Shown one piece after another: positions 1 to 12,097 of a DNA stretch of 64,000 nt. Made by a program: the position numbers and the translations under genes. Numbering within the stretch: the first letter of the stretch is position 1; every line of letters begins with the position of its first letter. Origin of the DNA: Wuchereria bancrofti (lineage: Eukaryota; Nematoda; Chromadorea; Rhabditida; Onchocercidae); the NCBI GenBank assembly GCA_005281725.1, contig SSBO01000003.1, positions 9,316,500-9,380,499 of the forward strand, in the 5' to 3' direction. The notes under the pieces were generated by a model. It was not told the origin of the DNA, searched no databases, and saw only the letters and a list, made by a program, of their open reading frames with translations.

Positions 1-3000
1 AAGAAATACCATATATAAGGAGTAAATTGAATCGTCCAAATCCGTTAATACGGTACGTTTTCAATCAATTAAACTTTTTCATCTTTAGTTGCTGAATTTG
101 ATGCAGTTTTTTAGGATACTTAAAACTTAATCGATTAAAGAGAAATTTAGAAATGGATTTTTAGAATTTGCAACAAAATTTTTGGGAAAATACGATATCG
201 AAGTTCCATATTGCTGCTATGGCATACATATTTTGAATTTTGCAGAAGTTCACATACAGGTGATCATACACCGGTAGCAGGTACACCTCCACCCATGGAT
301 ATACTTTTTCGAACTTCATTGCCGTGGAATTCGAAAGTTCGTGAAGAAGATATCGAAACATTTCTTCAATGTGAAAGGTTAATATTATTTGGTCTTTTTT
401 TTCTTTTGTTTTTTCTATATCACTAAATTTAAATTATATATAAAAAGTTCTGATGATGATAGTGGATTGGATTAAATCAAGATTAATTTAGTTTCTGGTA
501 TAATTTTTAGAATGAAATTTTTACATTATCGTTTACCGAATGATTCAACAACAGTATTTGGTTTACCATTACCAATTCAAAAAAGTGTCGAAGCACTTCG
601 TCGTCACATTTATATTTCGCTGGGTGAATTACAAGTATGTTATTATTTAAATTTCAAATGTCTTTTCAATTTTTTTTAGTTGTGATTATAAATCATGCAG
701 AATTGATTGCTTGCAGGCAAATCGAGAAAAAGAATTAAATCGATATATGTTTTCACAGCGGGAAAATAATATTCCAATGACTAGTGCAGAAAAATTATAT
801 CGAATGATGTTGCCTAATTTGAGTCAATATATTATTGCTTTATTAAAAGTACTACTGGCTGCTGCACCTTCCTCAAAGGTTAATTTCTAATTTTAAGATC
901 ATAATATTATAGTATCGATTATTTTTTATAAAATCGTAATGTATTTTACTTGAAACTTAACGGCATATAATTATGCTACCACATGCTGACCACTGTATTT
1001 TGTGACAAGATATTCATGTTGATTTCAATCTTAAAAATTTTGACACTACAATGACATTGTGGTAGTTCAGACGATGTATTATTTAATTATTATTCTCAAA
1101 ACTAGAAGTATCCTTTTGTAATTTCTTTTTATTGTAGGCAAAAAGTGAAGCAATCAATATATTGTCGGATGTGTTGACACCTGAAACGAATAAGGAGATG
1201 CTTTCAAATTCGCTCAATCTTGATAGTTCACTCTCTAATATCCTTGAGCAAAGCGTTCGTATTGCAATTGATGTTAATCGACACAAAGAGGTGCTTCATT
1301 TTTATATTTATTTATTAAAATAACGAAATATGGTGAGATGAATTATCCTAAGGAAAAAAGTATATTCAAATTTTAAGTTTTTTTTTTTGTAATTTCAAAA
1401 AAAAAAGAGAGAAAAAAAGTTTTGGAATTCAGAAATTTTTTGTTGAAATATCTCATTGCATTTTTAAAGCGATTTTTAGATAATGGTTAAAGCTGCTTCT
1501 GCAATTCTAATATTACTGATGAAGCATTTTCGATTAAATCACATATATCAATTTGAATATATTGGACAACATCTTGTTTTCGCTAATTGTATTCCATTAA
1601 TCCTAAAATTTATGGATCAAAATATGGTTCGATATATACAATCGAAACATGAATTACCACCGTACAATTATCCATATGCACCACTTTATTATGTTCGAAA
1701 TCATGGTGAATTCTTAATTCGTAATGTTTATCTGGGTTTGACTTTATGCTATTAAAATAATATTATTCATAATATTCATAGCAGAAATAATTTTTTTTTT
1801 AAATTAGTGGATGAATTAAAGTCTACAGATTCCCTCTTTCTGTCTCCTTTCTACTTCGTATTTTCTAGTTTTTGATCTTTCTCTGAACCAATTTTGAATG
1901 TTAATAATCTCGAGAATCATCTTTATACTATCTATGGCTTCACGTTTTCTCATATTTGATTACTTTGTTTGAATTTCTTGTTTTTGTCTAAAATTTCTTT
2001 ATTATCTTCTTTATTTCTTCTCTATGAGTAATGTGGTAATCATTCACTCCGTTGCTTAAAATGTTTATCACACTTGCTTGAATTCTAAGTTAGAACTACA
2101 AGTAAATGAATATTAGATGATCATTTGATATATAATTACTGGCTCAAAAACTTTAAAAGGATGATCTTTACTCACTATGATAATAAATTTCGAATTAGTA
2201 AGTTTAAATTTTATTTTTTTTTTAAACTTAGTATTACAGAAGAATGGCCAATGTTGAATGTTAATAATGTCGAGGATAGTGATTCGCAATCATCTTCATA
2301 CTATCTATGGCGTAACGTTTTCTCAGCTATTAATCTCTTACGTGTTTTGAACAAATTAACAAAATGGAAACATGCGCGTACGATGATGCTTGTAGTATTC
2401 AAATCTGCGCCAATTTTAAAACGCTCATTGAGAGTTAAATTGGTTTGTTATTGTTATAATTACAAATATGAGAAGTTAATTAATATGTTAACTTTTATTT
2501 TTGCATAAGATTTCCAATTTTTTGAATAAATAACGAACAGAAATAATTTAATATGAATTATAATTTCTTTATTTTATTTTTGTCCATAATATTGAGTTAG
2601 TTTTCTGTATATATAGGAATGTGAAAAATTTGTTGTTAAAATAGAACTTTTAGACTATTAAAATAGGACTTTTAATATATGATTCTAATTTAACATTGCA
2701 GTTTTATTTGGAAATCAGTTTGTCTTCTTTTTTTTCAGGCAGTATTCCAGTTATATGTATTAAAATTGCTCAAAATGCAAGCTCGATATCTTGGACGACA
2801 GTGGAGACGAACAAATATGGAAATTATGTCGGCAATTTATGCAAAAGTGCGACATAGGTGAATTTTGATTATTTTATAAAGTAAGTGTTACTAGAAAATT
2901 TAAAAAGCGGAATGAGTATTGTATAAATACCACAAATTCTTATCTGATCATAATGTTAACTAATTTTTTGTCACTAGGATAACTGTTCGCTTTTTCTGGA

Positions 3001-4092
3001 AAGTTTTATTTAATTTGTTAAAATCTTCGTTTACAATATTTGACAAATGTTTTATTTATTACAGAAACATTTTAATTTAAAGCTTATTTATTATGCTAAT
3101 AAGTTATAAGTTCATTAATCGAAAGTCTATAAATAGCATTTGTTTGTTTAATTTGTATTAAAGAAACTTATAACTTTACATTTAGATTAAATGATGATTG
3201 GGCTTATGCAAATGAAACTCGTTCGAAATCATGGGATTTTCAAAATGAGGAAGCAGCATTGAAAACTGCAGTAGAAAGATTTAATTCAAGACGTTATGCT
3301 TCATTATATCCTGCATTTGCATTAGGTAAGTCTCATTTGCAAAGTTTATATGATGCTTTAACATTTGTTGCTTTTCAGTTGTTAACTAGGATTGAAGTTG
3401 ACTTTTTTCTTTTTTCAGCATCTAATTAATGAGAAATCGCTTAAAATTAAAATTAATGTGACAATCACTGTTGCATTTTTGTTTACATTAATTTTTCAAA
3501 ATTTCAGTTGTATTTGAGTCCTAAATAACTACAAAATAAGTGCGAGTTCTCATAGATGTTGTAGAAGGATAAGTCATTAGCAGTTGAAAATTTAATAGTC
3601 GAAAAATGAAGTACTGAACGGTTGAATTGTTACATTCTTAACTATATATTAACGAGTTTTTTTTTTTATTAGCATAACTGTTGCTTTTTCCGGAAAATTT
3701 TATTTAATTTGTTAAAATATTAGAAAAAAATACAATATTTGACAAATGTTTTTGATTTATTACAGAAATATTCGATTTTAAAGCTTATTTATTATGCTAA
3801 TAAGTTATATATCTATAAGATAGTATTATTTAAATGCCACTAATAAAATTCTGTTTTATTTGTAGAAGTTGGAGAAGCTTCATCTCCGGGTGATAGTTAT
3901 TTGGATAATGTTGATATGAATGAATTTGAACCAATGAATAATAGTTTCCAATCATTATTGGGTACAAAAGTGGAATTGAGTGATCGATTTAAGCGTAATT
4001 ATGTTAGATGGATTGATGATGAAGTGATTAAAAATCATACAAATTGGGATTTACTTTTAGCACTTACACATGGCATCATTGATTCTATATAA
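1..4092 (+). CDS. farl-11: Striatin-interacting protein (STRIP1/2, FARL-11), 3' part
   Basis: Scaffold subunit of the STRIPAK phosphatase-kinase complex (PP2A, striatin and GCK kinases). Ten exons can be joined in frame: 1-52 (cut by the window edge), 246-377, 511-634, 717-878, 1138-1290, 1480-1705, 2240-2442, 2739-2857, 3186-3325, 3866-4092, giving 511 residues and a TAA stop. The conserved C-terminal (DUF3402) core is recognisable: LPNLSQYIIALLKVLLAAAP, then YQFEYIGQHLVFANCIPLIL, WRNVFSAINLLRVLNKLTKW, TMMLVVFKSAPILKRSLRVK, VLKLLKMQARYLGRQWRRTN and KVRHRLNDDWAYANE. Family proteins are about 800 residues, so the N-terminal third or more lies upstream of base 1. Exon 6 ends at a GTGAAT donor and exon 7 starts after TTACAG at 2240; this is the only junction pair that keeps frame there. 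The identity is from family recall, not a search, but the match is dense over the whole length. Confidence 0.93.
1885..1960 (+). pseudogene. Decayed copy of STRIP exon 7 inside intron 6
   Basis: About 70 bases in the intron between exons 6 and 7 resemble exon 7 (about 2250-2330): both contain TTGAATGTTAATAAT, then TCGAG, then AATCATCTT and CATACTATCTATGG or its close variant, then ACGTTTTCTCA. The intronic copy lacks 13 bases present in the exon between TCGAG and AATCATC and has several substitutions. The lost 13 bases shift its frame, so it cannot serve as a working alternative exon. It reads as the remnant of a local tandem duplication. Confidence 0.75.
2978..3808. repeat. Paired ~135-bp direct repeat in two neighbouring STRIP introns
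   Basis: Copies at about 2978-3108 (intron 8) and 3673-3808 (intron 9). Both run from ATAACTGTT through TTTTATTTAATTTGTTAAAAT, CAATATTTGACAAATGTTTT and TTTATTACAGAAA to AGCTTATTTATTATGCTAAT. They flank exon 9 (3186-3325). Identity is high but not complete, so this is an old duplication rather than an assembly echo. Confidence 0.8.
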
Positions 4093-5600
4093 TATATTTT
4101 TTTTATTGTGACAAATTAATTGTCTTTCTCTATTTTTTTTTTTCATCTGTGTTATGATTGTTTATTTTGAATGTTTAATTCTTTTTTTTCTTTCAATCAC
4201 ATTGCTATCAAAAATTACTATCTCAAATGTATTTCTTTTTTTTTTCGATTTATTTGATTTGTATTCAAATGCATTGAAAGTATCTGTATGTGCTGGATAT
4301 TAAAAATTTGAAGTGATTTTTTTTTTTTTTTTTTAGCATAATATGATGACAGTTTAAAATTGATATTGTGTTTTATTTTAGTGAGATATGAATTTTGTGA
4401 TTCATTTGTGAATTTTGAATTTTAAAAGACGAGAAGAATTTGTTTTATATCAAATAAATTATCATTTGGATTTGAAATTTGGCAAATTTAATTATTAATC
4501 ATTATATTTTATAATATTACATAGGGAAATTCTCTTTCGTACAATATTTAGTGCAAAAAATATATATGCAATATTTCATTTCGTTTAAATGTCATTTGCT
4601 TATGTTATAGTTATATGCTTATTGTGTTAGATATCAATTAAACATTTTCATGCTTGCTTGAATTATTCCTAATAAATTATTTTTTTTTTTTTTTAAACTA
4701 TAAACAATGTTTGAATGATTACTATAATAAAGTAATATTTCCTGTTTGAAATATTTATCAAATTTTTTCTAATTTCATTCATCAGTACTAAAATCTAGAT
4801 TATATTATATGCTGTAATTAAAAAAAGAGAAAAGGTAATAAGTGAAATAGGGAAATTGTTAAAATTGTTTTTCTTCTTTTCTTGTATAATTCTTTTGAAT
4901 TTATATTATTGGCAAAATTAGTTCTAAAATTTAAAAAAAAAGGACATTACAGATTAAAATTGTGGTTATGTTATACATTAATTATGAAGCAATGACATTT
5001 ATTGTCGTATAGGAACAACTAAACATATATTTTAGTGTTTAATTTTGTTCAATTCTTCCGGAATATCATTTTCGAATTTATCATTTAAATTGGCAATGTT
5101 TGAAATTTGTTAATTTCAAGTATTGATACACAATAGTAATTGAGAAGATATATCATAAAGTTTTGATTTTCCATTAATTTTAAGATTAGAATCATTTTAT
5201 GATTGATAATTGTAATTTTATGATTAGAAATGATGAGAATTTCTACTATATTAAATACTATTTGGAAAAAAGTGTTTAAATTTTAGCATAAATATGAAAG
5301 AAGTAATTTCTTCATGTAATGATAACAACAATAACATGTAATGATAACAACAAGTCATTGAAGAGTAATATTTAATTATCTTTATATACAATTAAATGAA
5401 ATTAAAAATTTGTTTTTAAGTCTTTTAATTTTTTCCTCAAATTTTTTTAAAATCTTTCCCAAAATATATTATAAAAATGATCATTGGAAGATTTTTAAGC
5501 AATTTTCAGCTATTAGCTAGTTAAATAGAGCTAATTAAATAGAAATTGATTGTAAGAATTTAATATGTCTACAGATGTCGCACTATGCTGGCATGAACAA
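4093..5600. other. Non-coding: STRIP 3' flank
   Basis: A+T-rich sequence with many homopolymer A or T runs. A possible polyadenylation signal AATAAA lies at 4453-4458. I see no open frame with coding character on either strand. Confidence 0.6.
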
Positions 5601-5654
5601 GGATAAATCCGAATAAATTTAATAAAATGATATTAATCACTCAAAGAAAGCAAA

Positions 5655-5965
5655 AATGTTAGATATAATTACATACTATAAGCAATTATCACAATATCAC
5701 ATAAATTACCATGATATGATAAGAGGATTATTAAACTGTTATCTATATAAAGGTGCTAATTTCATTGGATATCTTTAATATAATATCATACTATAAGCAA
5801 TTCTCGCAATATCACATAAATTATCATGATATGATAAGAAGATTACTGAACTGTTATCTATATAAAGGTGCTAATTTCATTAGGCGTCTTTAGATATAAT
5901 AATCATACTATAAGCAATTCTCGCAATATCACATAAATTATCATGATATGATAAGAAGATTGTTA
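5655..5965. repeat. ~115-bp tandem repeat, 2.7 copies
   Basis: Three copies of a unit containing CATACTATAAGCAATT, CGCAATATCACATAAATTA, CATGATATGATAAGA and, in the first two, CTGTTATCTATATAAAGGTG followed by CTAATTTCATT. The copies start near 5670, 5788 and 5905 and the last is truncated. They differ at a few positions. The ATCATGATATGAT core is nearly palindromic. Confidence 0.88.
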
Positions 5966-7173
5966 TCTGTATCGTATAATCGTAGTAATCGTATTTTTTT
6001 TTTTTTTGCAATTAACAAAAATTTAGGACAATTGTTGTCGATACATTTATCATCTAATTTGATAATTAATGTATTAATATGATTAATCATTAATTTATCA
6101 TACATATTATGAGGAATCATACTTCAATATTATCAAATTGTTTTTCTAATTGTCATGAGAAACACTTATAACTGTCAATAATTGTAATTAATTTTAATAA
6201 TTATAAACAATTATATTAATCATAATACATAATTTTATAATAATAATGATTTAACTATCATTACATAATCATTTCCTCAATTATGAATAATAAGTGATAA
6301 TAATTGATATGCAAATGTATTTTCGATAATAAATAATTTTATTAAACAAATACAAATGCAAATGAAAATGCAAAAAAAAAAACTGCGTAATTCGAAAAGT
6401 ATTTAAATTGAAATTTAACAGTTATTGTTAAATTAATCAAAAGTTATTTACTTGATTTGTGAACAGGACGATAGCATGCTTTTTCGAGAACTATCAACAA
6501 ATTATTCAATGCGGTTTATCATAATTAATGAAAAATTTTTTCGAAAAAAAGAGATGATAAGATAATTAAATCAATAGAAAATAAAATAATTAAAAAACAA
6601 AGGAATGTGAAATGTATATTATTTATGAAACATGAAAAATAAATTTGAAATAAATTTTCAAAATTATTACTTATAATCATTATTAATATATTATACCACT
6701 ATCGATAATACATTATTCAAAAAAAAATCGTGACGAAAATTAATGAATGTTTTAATTATTTCAAAAAACAAAAAAAAAACATATTAAGTATTACAAATAT
6801 TTTATTATTATTATTTGTTATATAAGTATTTTATTTGTTATTACTATCATATAACATTTAAAGTGTTATAAATATTTCATTTATTAACATTATTATTATT
6901 ACTATTACTGTTATTATTGTTATTATTATTATTATTCATTATTATTGTTATTATATTATTATTATTATTATTATATTATTGTTATTATTATTACTATTAT
7001 TAATTATTGTTATTATTATTACTATTATCAATTATTGTTATTACTATTAATTATTATTGTTATTATTACTATTTATTATTATTATTATGAAACATTTCAA
7101 GTATCACAAATATTTTATTACTATTATAATTTATTATTACAAAAAAATATTTTGTCATTTGTGTGTCATTTAG
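5966..7173. repeat. Non-coding A+T-rich tract ending in a TTA/ATT microsatellite
   Basis: 5966-6790 is A+T-rich with ATTAAT and ATAATT motifs and no coding signal. 6795-7095 is an interrupted (TTA)n/(ATT)n trinucleotide tract, with short direct repeats such as AATTATTGTTATTATTACTA. The apparent poly-tyrosine/isoleucine reading frames here come from the microsatellite. An upstream exon of the next gene could lie here but I could not identify one. Confidence 0.8.
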
Positions 7174-10100
7174 AAATGACAGAAATGTAGCATCGAAGTG
7201 TTGTTGCTTTGTGTCACCATCAGGTCGTTATGTTGCATCCATTAGTCGTATTGAAGTATTCGATTCTCGACCAATTGAAACTCACTTTTATAATTATAAT
7301 TTTATTATTTTTGATTTTATACTTGATACTACAATAGAATATAACTCAACATGTGGTCCTTTTAAGGTTTTAACTTTTTCTTTTTCTGTTTTTTTTTTTT
7401 CATATTTTAGAACAGTTAATATATGTTAATAATTTCTTAATTTAAAATTATATTTATTTGAAAACATTTTCCTTTTTTTTTTCTTTAAATCATAAATGTA
7501 AATAGAAATTTGAATGAAAAAGAAAATCTTATTGATTGATATTTATAAAAGAAAAAAATTTTGTTGATTGATTGATATAAAATTTTATTGAATGATAACT
7601 TTTATTGATTGATATCTTAAAGAAAAAAAAAACTTTTTTTATTGATTGATATAACAAAACAAATTTCTAACCTTTCATATGTTTATTTCACATTAAATAG
7701 AAATTGGAGAATTTTAGTCATATTTCAAAATAAATAAAATAAAATTATAAAGAGATATATATAAGGTAGCGTATGTTTTAGATGTAAACAAAATAAACAT
7801 ACGTGTATACATAAACAAATAAAGAATAAAATTTATACAATTAATGAAATTAAAATTAAATTTGTTTGCAGAGATTTCATCGTTTTTATTTTTTAAATGA
7901 TACAACTGGAATACTTGTTGATTTTTCACGTAATAATGGTACCATAACACAAAATATCATACAATTTTCACACGTTAATCATACGGTAACGTGTGAATAC
8001 GGTCGTATTTGGAATTTTGACGTTGATGATATGTTGTATGAAACGGACGATACACATCTGATTTGTACAACAGAATTAATGAAATATAAAAATATCAGTA
8101 ATGTATTAGTAATTATTAACAAAAATTAAAATGTTAATTGCGAAGAAAATTAATTTTTATTGATAGATATCAATTTTTATTGATAAAAAATTAATTTTTA
8201 TTGATAGATATCAATTTTTATTGATAGATATCAATTTTTATTGTAAAAAATTAATTTTTATTGATAGATATCAATTTTTATTGATAAAAAATTAATTTTT
8301 ATTGATAAAAAATTAGTTTTTATTGATAGATATCAAAAATTTATCACTGTTAATAAGATATAATTAAAAAAAAGGGAAAATTTGTAACCTTTAACACATT
8401 TGTAACCTTTGACACGTTTATTTCTTATTAACAGTGATAAATTTTTGCTACATTTAAAAAGGGATTTTTTTTTTTAATATATATTATAAATTATTAAATT
8501 AAAAAAAAAATCCGCAACCTTTAAAAGTTTGTAAGTAACCTTTAACACGTCTGTAACCTTTGACATGTTTATTTCTTATGAACATTTTAACAGAGATAAA
8601 TTTTTGCCAAATCTAAAAACGAATTTTTTTTTCCTTTTTTAAAAATACAAGTTAATTAAATAAAAAAAAAGTCTGTAACCTTTGACATGTTTATTTCGTA
8701 TTTATTAACAGAGATAAATTTTCGTCACATTTAAAAACCAATTTTTTAAATATATTATAAGTTATTATAAGAAATTAATTATTATTGTAAGAAGTGTCAT
8801 ATTTATAAATATTATTATAAATATTATAAGATTACAATCATTCTTTCTTATAAAGTTAATTAAATAAGATTAATTTAATGTTTTATTATAAAGTTAATAA
8901 TTTAAATGAGATTAATTTTATTTTATTTTTTTCTAGCTTATTTACCATTACTTGGTGAAAAAGATTATTTATCAGAAATATTTGTTCGATTAATACCAGC
9001 AAATCCATTTCATTCAAATAATTTCACTATACCAATGCTAGAAATTAATGAGCAAAATGCATTTAAAAATAAAATACAAATGAATGATGGCGAAATATTA
9101 CAAGCAACAAACTTATGCACCGATACATTTTGTTATCCATTAATTAATGAAACATCATTGTATTTCATCGTACGACTTCGAACGGTTTTGTTAATTAATT
9201 AATTAATTATTTATTTATTAATTTATTTGAATAACATTTAATTAATTGAGATTTTTTCATATGATATTAAACAAAAGATACATTTTGTTATCCATTAATT
9301 AATGAAACATCATTGTATTTCAACTTCGAACGGTTTTGTTAATTAATTAATTAATTAATTGCTTTATTTATTAATTTATTTCATATGATATTAAACAAAA
9401 GAAATATTTTTTTGTATGTCAATTTCTTCTTAATCATATTAGTTTTTCCTTTTGTCGTTTTTTTTTTCTTTTGAAAATCTTATCTTTTCAATTTTTTAGC
9501 ATTTATTAGAATTTTTTTTTTTTAAAATGATCAAAAATATTTCTTTTTCAATCATACAATCAATAAATATTATCAATGTTACATTTATTTAATTTCATTT
9601 ATTTATCATTCCATTTATTTAAAAAACTTTATAAAAGCATATACTGCAGAATTATACAAAAATAAATTTAAAAAAAAAAATTGAAAATTAAATATTACCC
9701 TCTTCCCGTTTTCTTATTTATGCATTTATTTGGGTAAATTTTTTTCATTTCTTTTTTTTTTGTTGGAAATTTTTTTTCCTTTACTAAGAATTTTCATTAC
9801 TAATATTTTTTTCATATTTATTTGCATAAGATTTTAAAAGCTATCAAAATAAATTTAATTCGTGCAAAATATTTTAATGTCATATGATTGAAGAGCATTA
9901 CAATATTTTTTTATATTTTTTCATTGATTATTTTCGTATAGTAGTAATATCTTTGCGTGATAATAAATACTGATAAATACTGATAAAATGTTTTTTTTTT
10001 TTTTATTTGTTTATAATTAATTTTTGTAATATTTTTAAATAATTGTGTACAAATGTATTTTTTCAGAATCCTCAAAGTGATAGACAAACTTGCGTTGCTA

Positions 10101-11087
10101 TGCTAAAATTTGATTTTAAAAATTATTTCGAAAATAATTTTTCATCAACAGCAAAAATTACTACTAATCTTTTACCATTACAATGGAAATTATCATTAAC
10201 TGAAAAATTTTCTTTACGACCACGTTATGTTCGTATTATGGCACAACAAGGACCAATCGTACTTTTACGAACATTTATTTTTGTACCAGAACGAAAATGG
10301 ATTTTAATTAATTTAAATACAATGATAATGAGTCCATTAAAATTTGAAAATAATGCTAGGTGTGATAATTTTGTTTTTTTTTTTTTTTGCTAAAATTAAT
10401 GATTTACTTGAATATGATGAAGGATTAACGGAAAAAAAAGAAAAAAACGAGTATTAATAAGAACAGAAAAAATAGTTATAATAATTAATATTAATTAATT
10501 AGACAAAAAAGAAAAGAAAAAACTTTATTTAAGAAAATATTAATAAGAGGAGAAAAAATAATTATAATTGTTAGTATTAATTATTTAGACAAAAAAAAAA
10601 GGGAAAAGCTGTTTTTAAAAAAAAAATATTAATAAGAGGAGAAAAAATAATTATAATAACTGATATTAATTAATTAGGCAAAAAAGAAAAGAGACAAAAA
10701 GGGAAGAAAATAAAAAAATTTTATTTCATTTTATTTTATTATACTCCCTTTTTTTCAATCAATTTTGCTTTTTTTTTTTCATTTTTTATTTTTTAAAATA
10801 TAGAATGAAGATAATTTTTCAGTGGTAATTGTGTAATGATAAATGGAAATCGTTTCATTTTTCATATGCATGAAAATGCGATAATTACTGACTGTAATAT
10901 CATTTGGAATTATTATTTAACACCAAAACTTAAATATTTAACATTTTGGAAAATAATTGATATGGTGAAAAAATTACGAACTAAAGAATGTTGGAATTTA
11001 CATTTGACATTTTATAAATTTTGTATGACTTGTTCCACTCTTGAAATGATCACACGATTATTATATTATTGCTCTGACAGTACATAA
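7174..11087 (+). CDS. Unrecognised N-glycosylated-type protein, 5' end unresolved
   Basis: Five exons join in frame: 7174-7366, 7872-8097, 8937-9169, 10067-10359, 10823-11087, giving about 402 residues and a TAA stop. I do not recognise the family. The first visible exon follows a TTTAG acceptor and has no start codon, so a signal-peptide exon is probably missing upstream. Seven Asn-X-Ser/Thr sites are visible (NST, NDT, NGT, NHT, NIT, NFT, NET) in the first three exons, and cysteines recur throughout (a CCC cluster near the start, then TCG, TCEY, ICTT, NLCTDTFC, TCVAM, NCVM, DCN, ECW, FCMTC, YYC). This points to an extracellular or lumenal protein. No membrane segment is evident in the resolved part. 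It is probably nematode-restricted; that is inference. Gene reality is supported by phase-consistent junctions and by long open exons surrounded by stop-rich sequence. Confidence 0.72.
8130..8350. repeat. ATTGATAGATATCAATTTTT minisatellite in intron
   Basis: At least eight imperfect units built from AATTTTTATTGATAGATATC and AATTTTTATTGATAAAAAATT alternate across this part of intron 2 of the unrecognised glycoprotein gene. The GATATC core is self-complementary. Confidence 0.85.
8360..8765. repeat. ~150-bp tandem repeat, three diverged copies
   Basis: Each copy contains GTAACCTTTGACA-GTTTATTTC, then TTAACAG-GATAAATTTT, then ACATTTAAAAA followed by a T-run and TATTATAA. The copies begin near 8385, 8525 and 8675. 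They sit in the intron before exon 3 (8937). Each carries an AACAG that could act as a cryptic acceptor. Confidence 0.8.
9121..9402. repeat. Tandem copy of an exon 3' end lacking its splice donor
   Basis: The end of exon 3 and its donor (9121-9200) recurs at about 9278-9358: both read GATACATTTTGTTATCCATT, AATTAATGAAACATCATTGT, ATTTC, then ACTTCGAACGGTTTTGTTAA. The second copy lacks eight bases (ATCGTACG) that contain the GTACGA donor used at 9170. The repeat continues into TTTATTAATTTATTT and CATATGATATTAAACAAAAG (about 9257 and 9379). Confidence 0.88.
9403..10066. other. Intron sequence, no distinct element
   Basis: T-rich intron 3 of the unrecognised glycoprotein gene. I see homopolymer T runs and a TTTTTTCAG acceptor at 10060-10066, nothing else. 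Confidence 0.6.
10430..10700. repeat. ~87-bp tandem repeat, three copies, in last intron
   Basis: Each copy carries TATTAATAAGA, CAGAAAAAATA or GGAGAAAAAATA, ATTATAATAAT-type sequence, GATATTAATTAATTAG-type sequence, then CAAAAAAGAAAAG. Copies start near 10448, 10537 and 10628. Purine-rich on the + strand. Confidence 0.75.
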
Positions 11088-11091
11088 TTTA

Positions 11092-11133
<42 letters not shown>

Positions 11134-11480
11134 CCCTTCTCTCTTCCTCTTCTTTTTAAATTCCAAAATTTTAATTGTTAATTAAAATTATGATAAGTAT
11201 TACCATGTGCAAATTATACATAATTTCCTTCTTCCTGCCTCTTTCTCTCATTATTTTAATTCCAAAAGTTTAATTATTAATATATCTATGGTAATTGTTA
11301 CAATATGTAAATTATACATAATTTCCCTCTCTCTCTCTTTCTCTCCCTTTCTCTCTCTCTTTGCAATATATAAACTTAATAGAAATAATTATTCAAAAAT
11401 TTTTATTCTGTGGAATCTTAGTCTACCATTAATTTATTTGCTAATTAGTTGCTATATTATTTCATTTCATTAATAATATG
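11066..11480. repeat. CT-rich tandem repeat overlapping a stop codon
   Basis: Three units each contain TACATAATTT followed by a pyrimidine (CT)n tract: near 11081, 11216 and 11316. The first unit includes the TAA stop of the upstream gene (11085-11087). Units two and three share GCAAATTATACATAATTTCC or its close variant and AATTCCAAAA-TTTAATT. This is probably 3' UTR and flank. Confidence 0.75.
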
Positions 11481-11557
11481 AAAGTTTCTCATTTCTTCCA
11501 TTTAATATTCACTTTATGTATTAATAAAATGTGAATAAAGAAAAAATAATTAAATAA

Positions 11558-11892
11558 ATTAAAATTTAAGCAATAAAACAATATAAAATTATTTTTAAAA
11601 AAATTAGTAATAAATTAAAAAAGCAGAAAGAACAAATAAAAACAATATTTTTAAAGTTAACTAATATTATGCTAATAAATTTTGACAATAATCTTTCAAT
11701 AAATAATTTTTTACTTTTATTGTTNATTAAAATTTAAGCAATAAAACAATATAAAATTATTTTTAAAAAAATTAGTAATAAATTAAAAAAGCAGAAAGAA
11801 CAAATAAAAACAATATTTTTAAAGTTAACTAATATTATGCTAATAAATTTTGACAATAATCTTTCAATAAATAATTTTTTACTTTTATTGTT
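11558..11892. repeat. Gap-flanking 167-bp duplication (probable assembly artefact)
   Basis: 11558-11724 and 11726-11892 appear identical and are separated by a single N at 11725. No gene is affected. See the finding on gap echoes. Confidence 0.9.
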
Positions 11893-12097
11893 ATTTCAAA
11901 AATATTTCGAAAAAAAAATATCTAAAAAAATAATTAAGTGACAAAAGAAAATTTTAAAATATCATTGTGCTGATTCGATTTCAATCAATGATTTCTTTCT
12001 TTTCTACATCGTTTTTTTTTTTTTTGTTTTCATATCTTTTTTTTAGGAAATTTTTTTTATTTGTTTGTTTTGTTTTTTCTTTAGAAAATTTTTATTT

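Noticed and set aside
6945..7190. Open frame of mostly Tyr, Ile and Leu
   Set aside because: Translation of the TTA/ATT microsatellite; no splice sites or conserved content.
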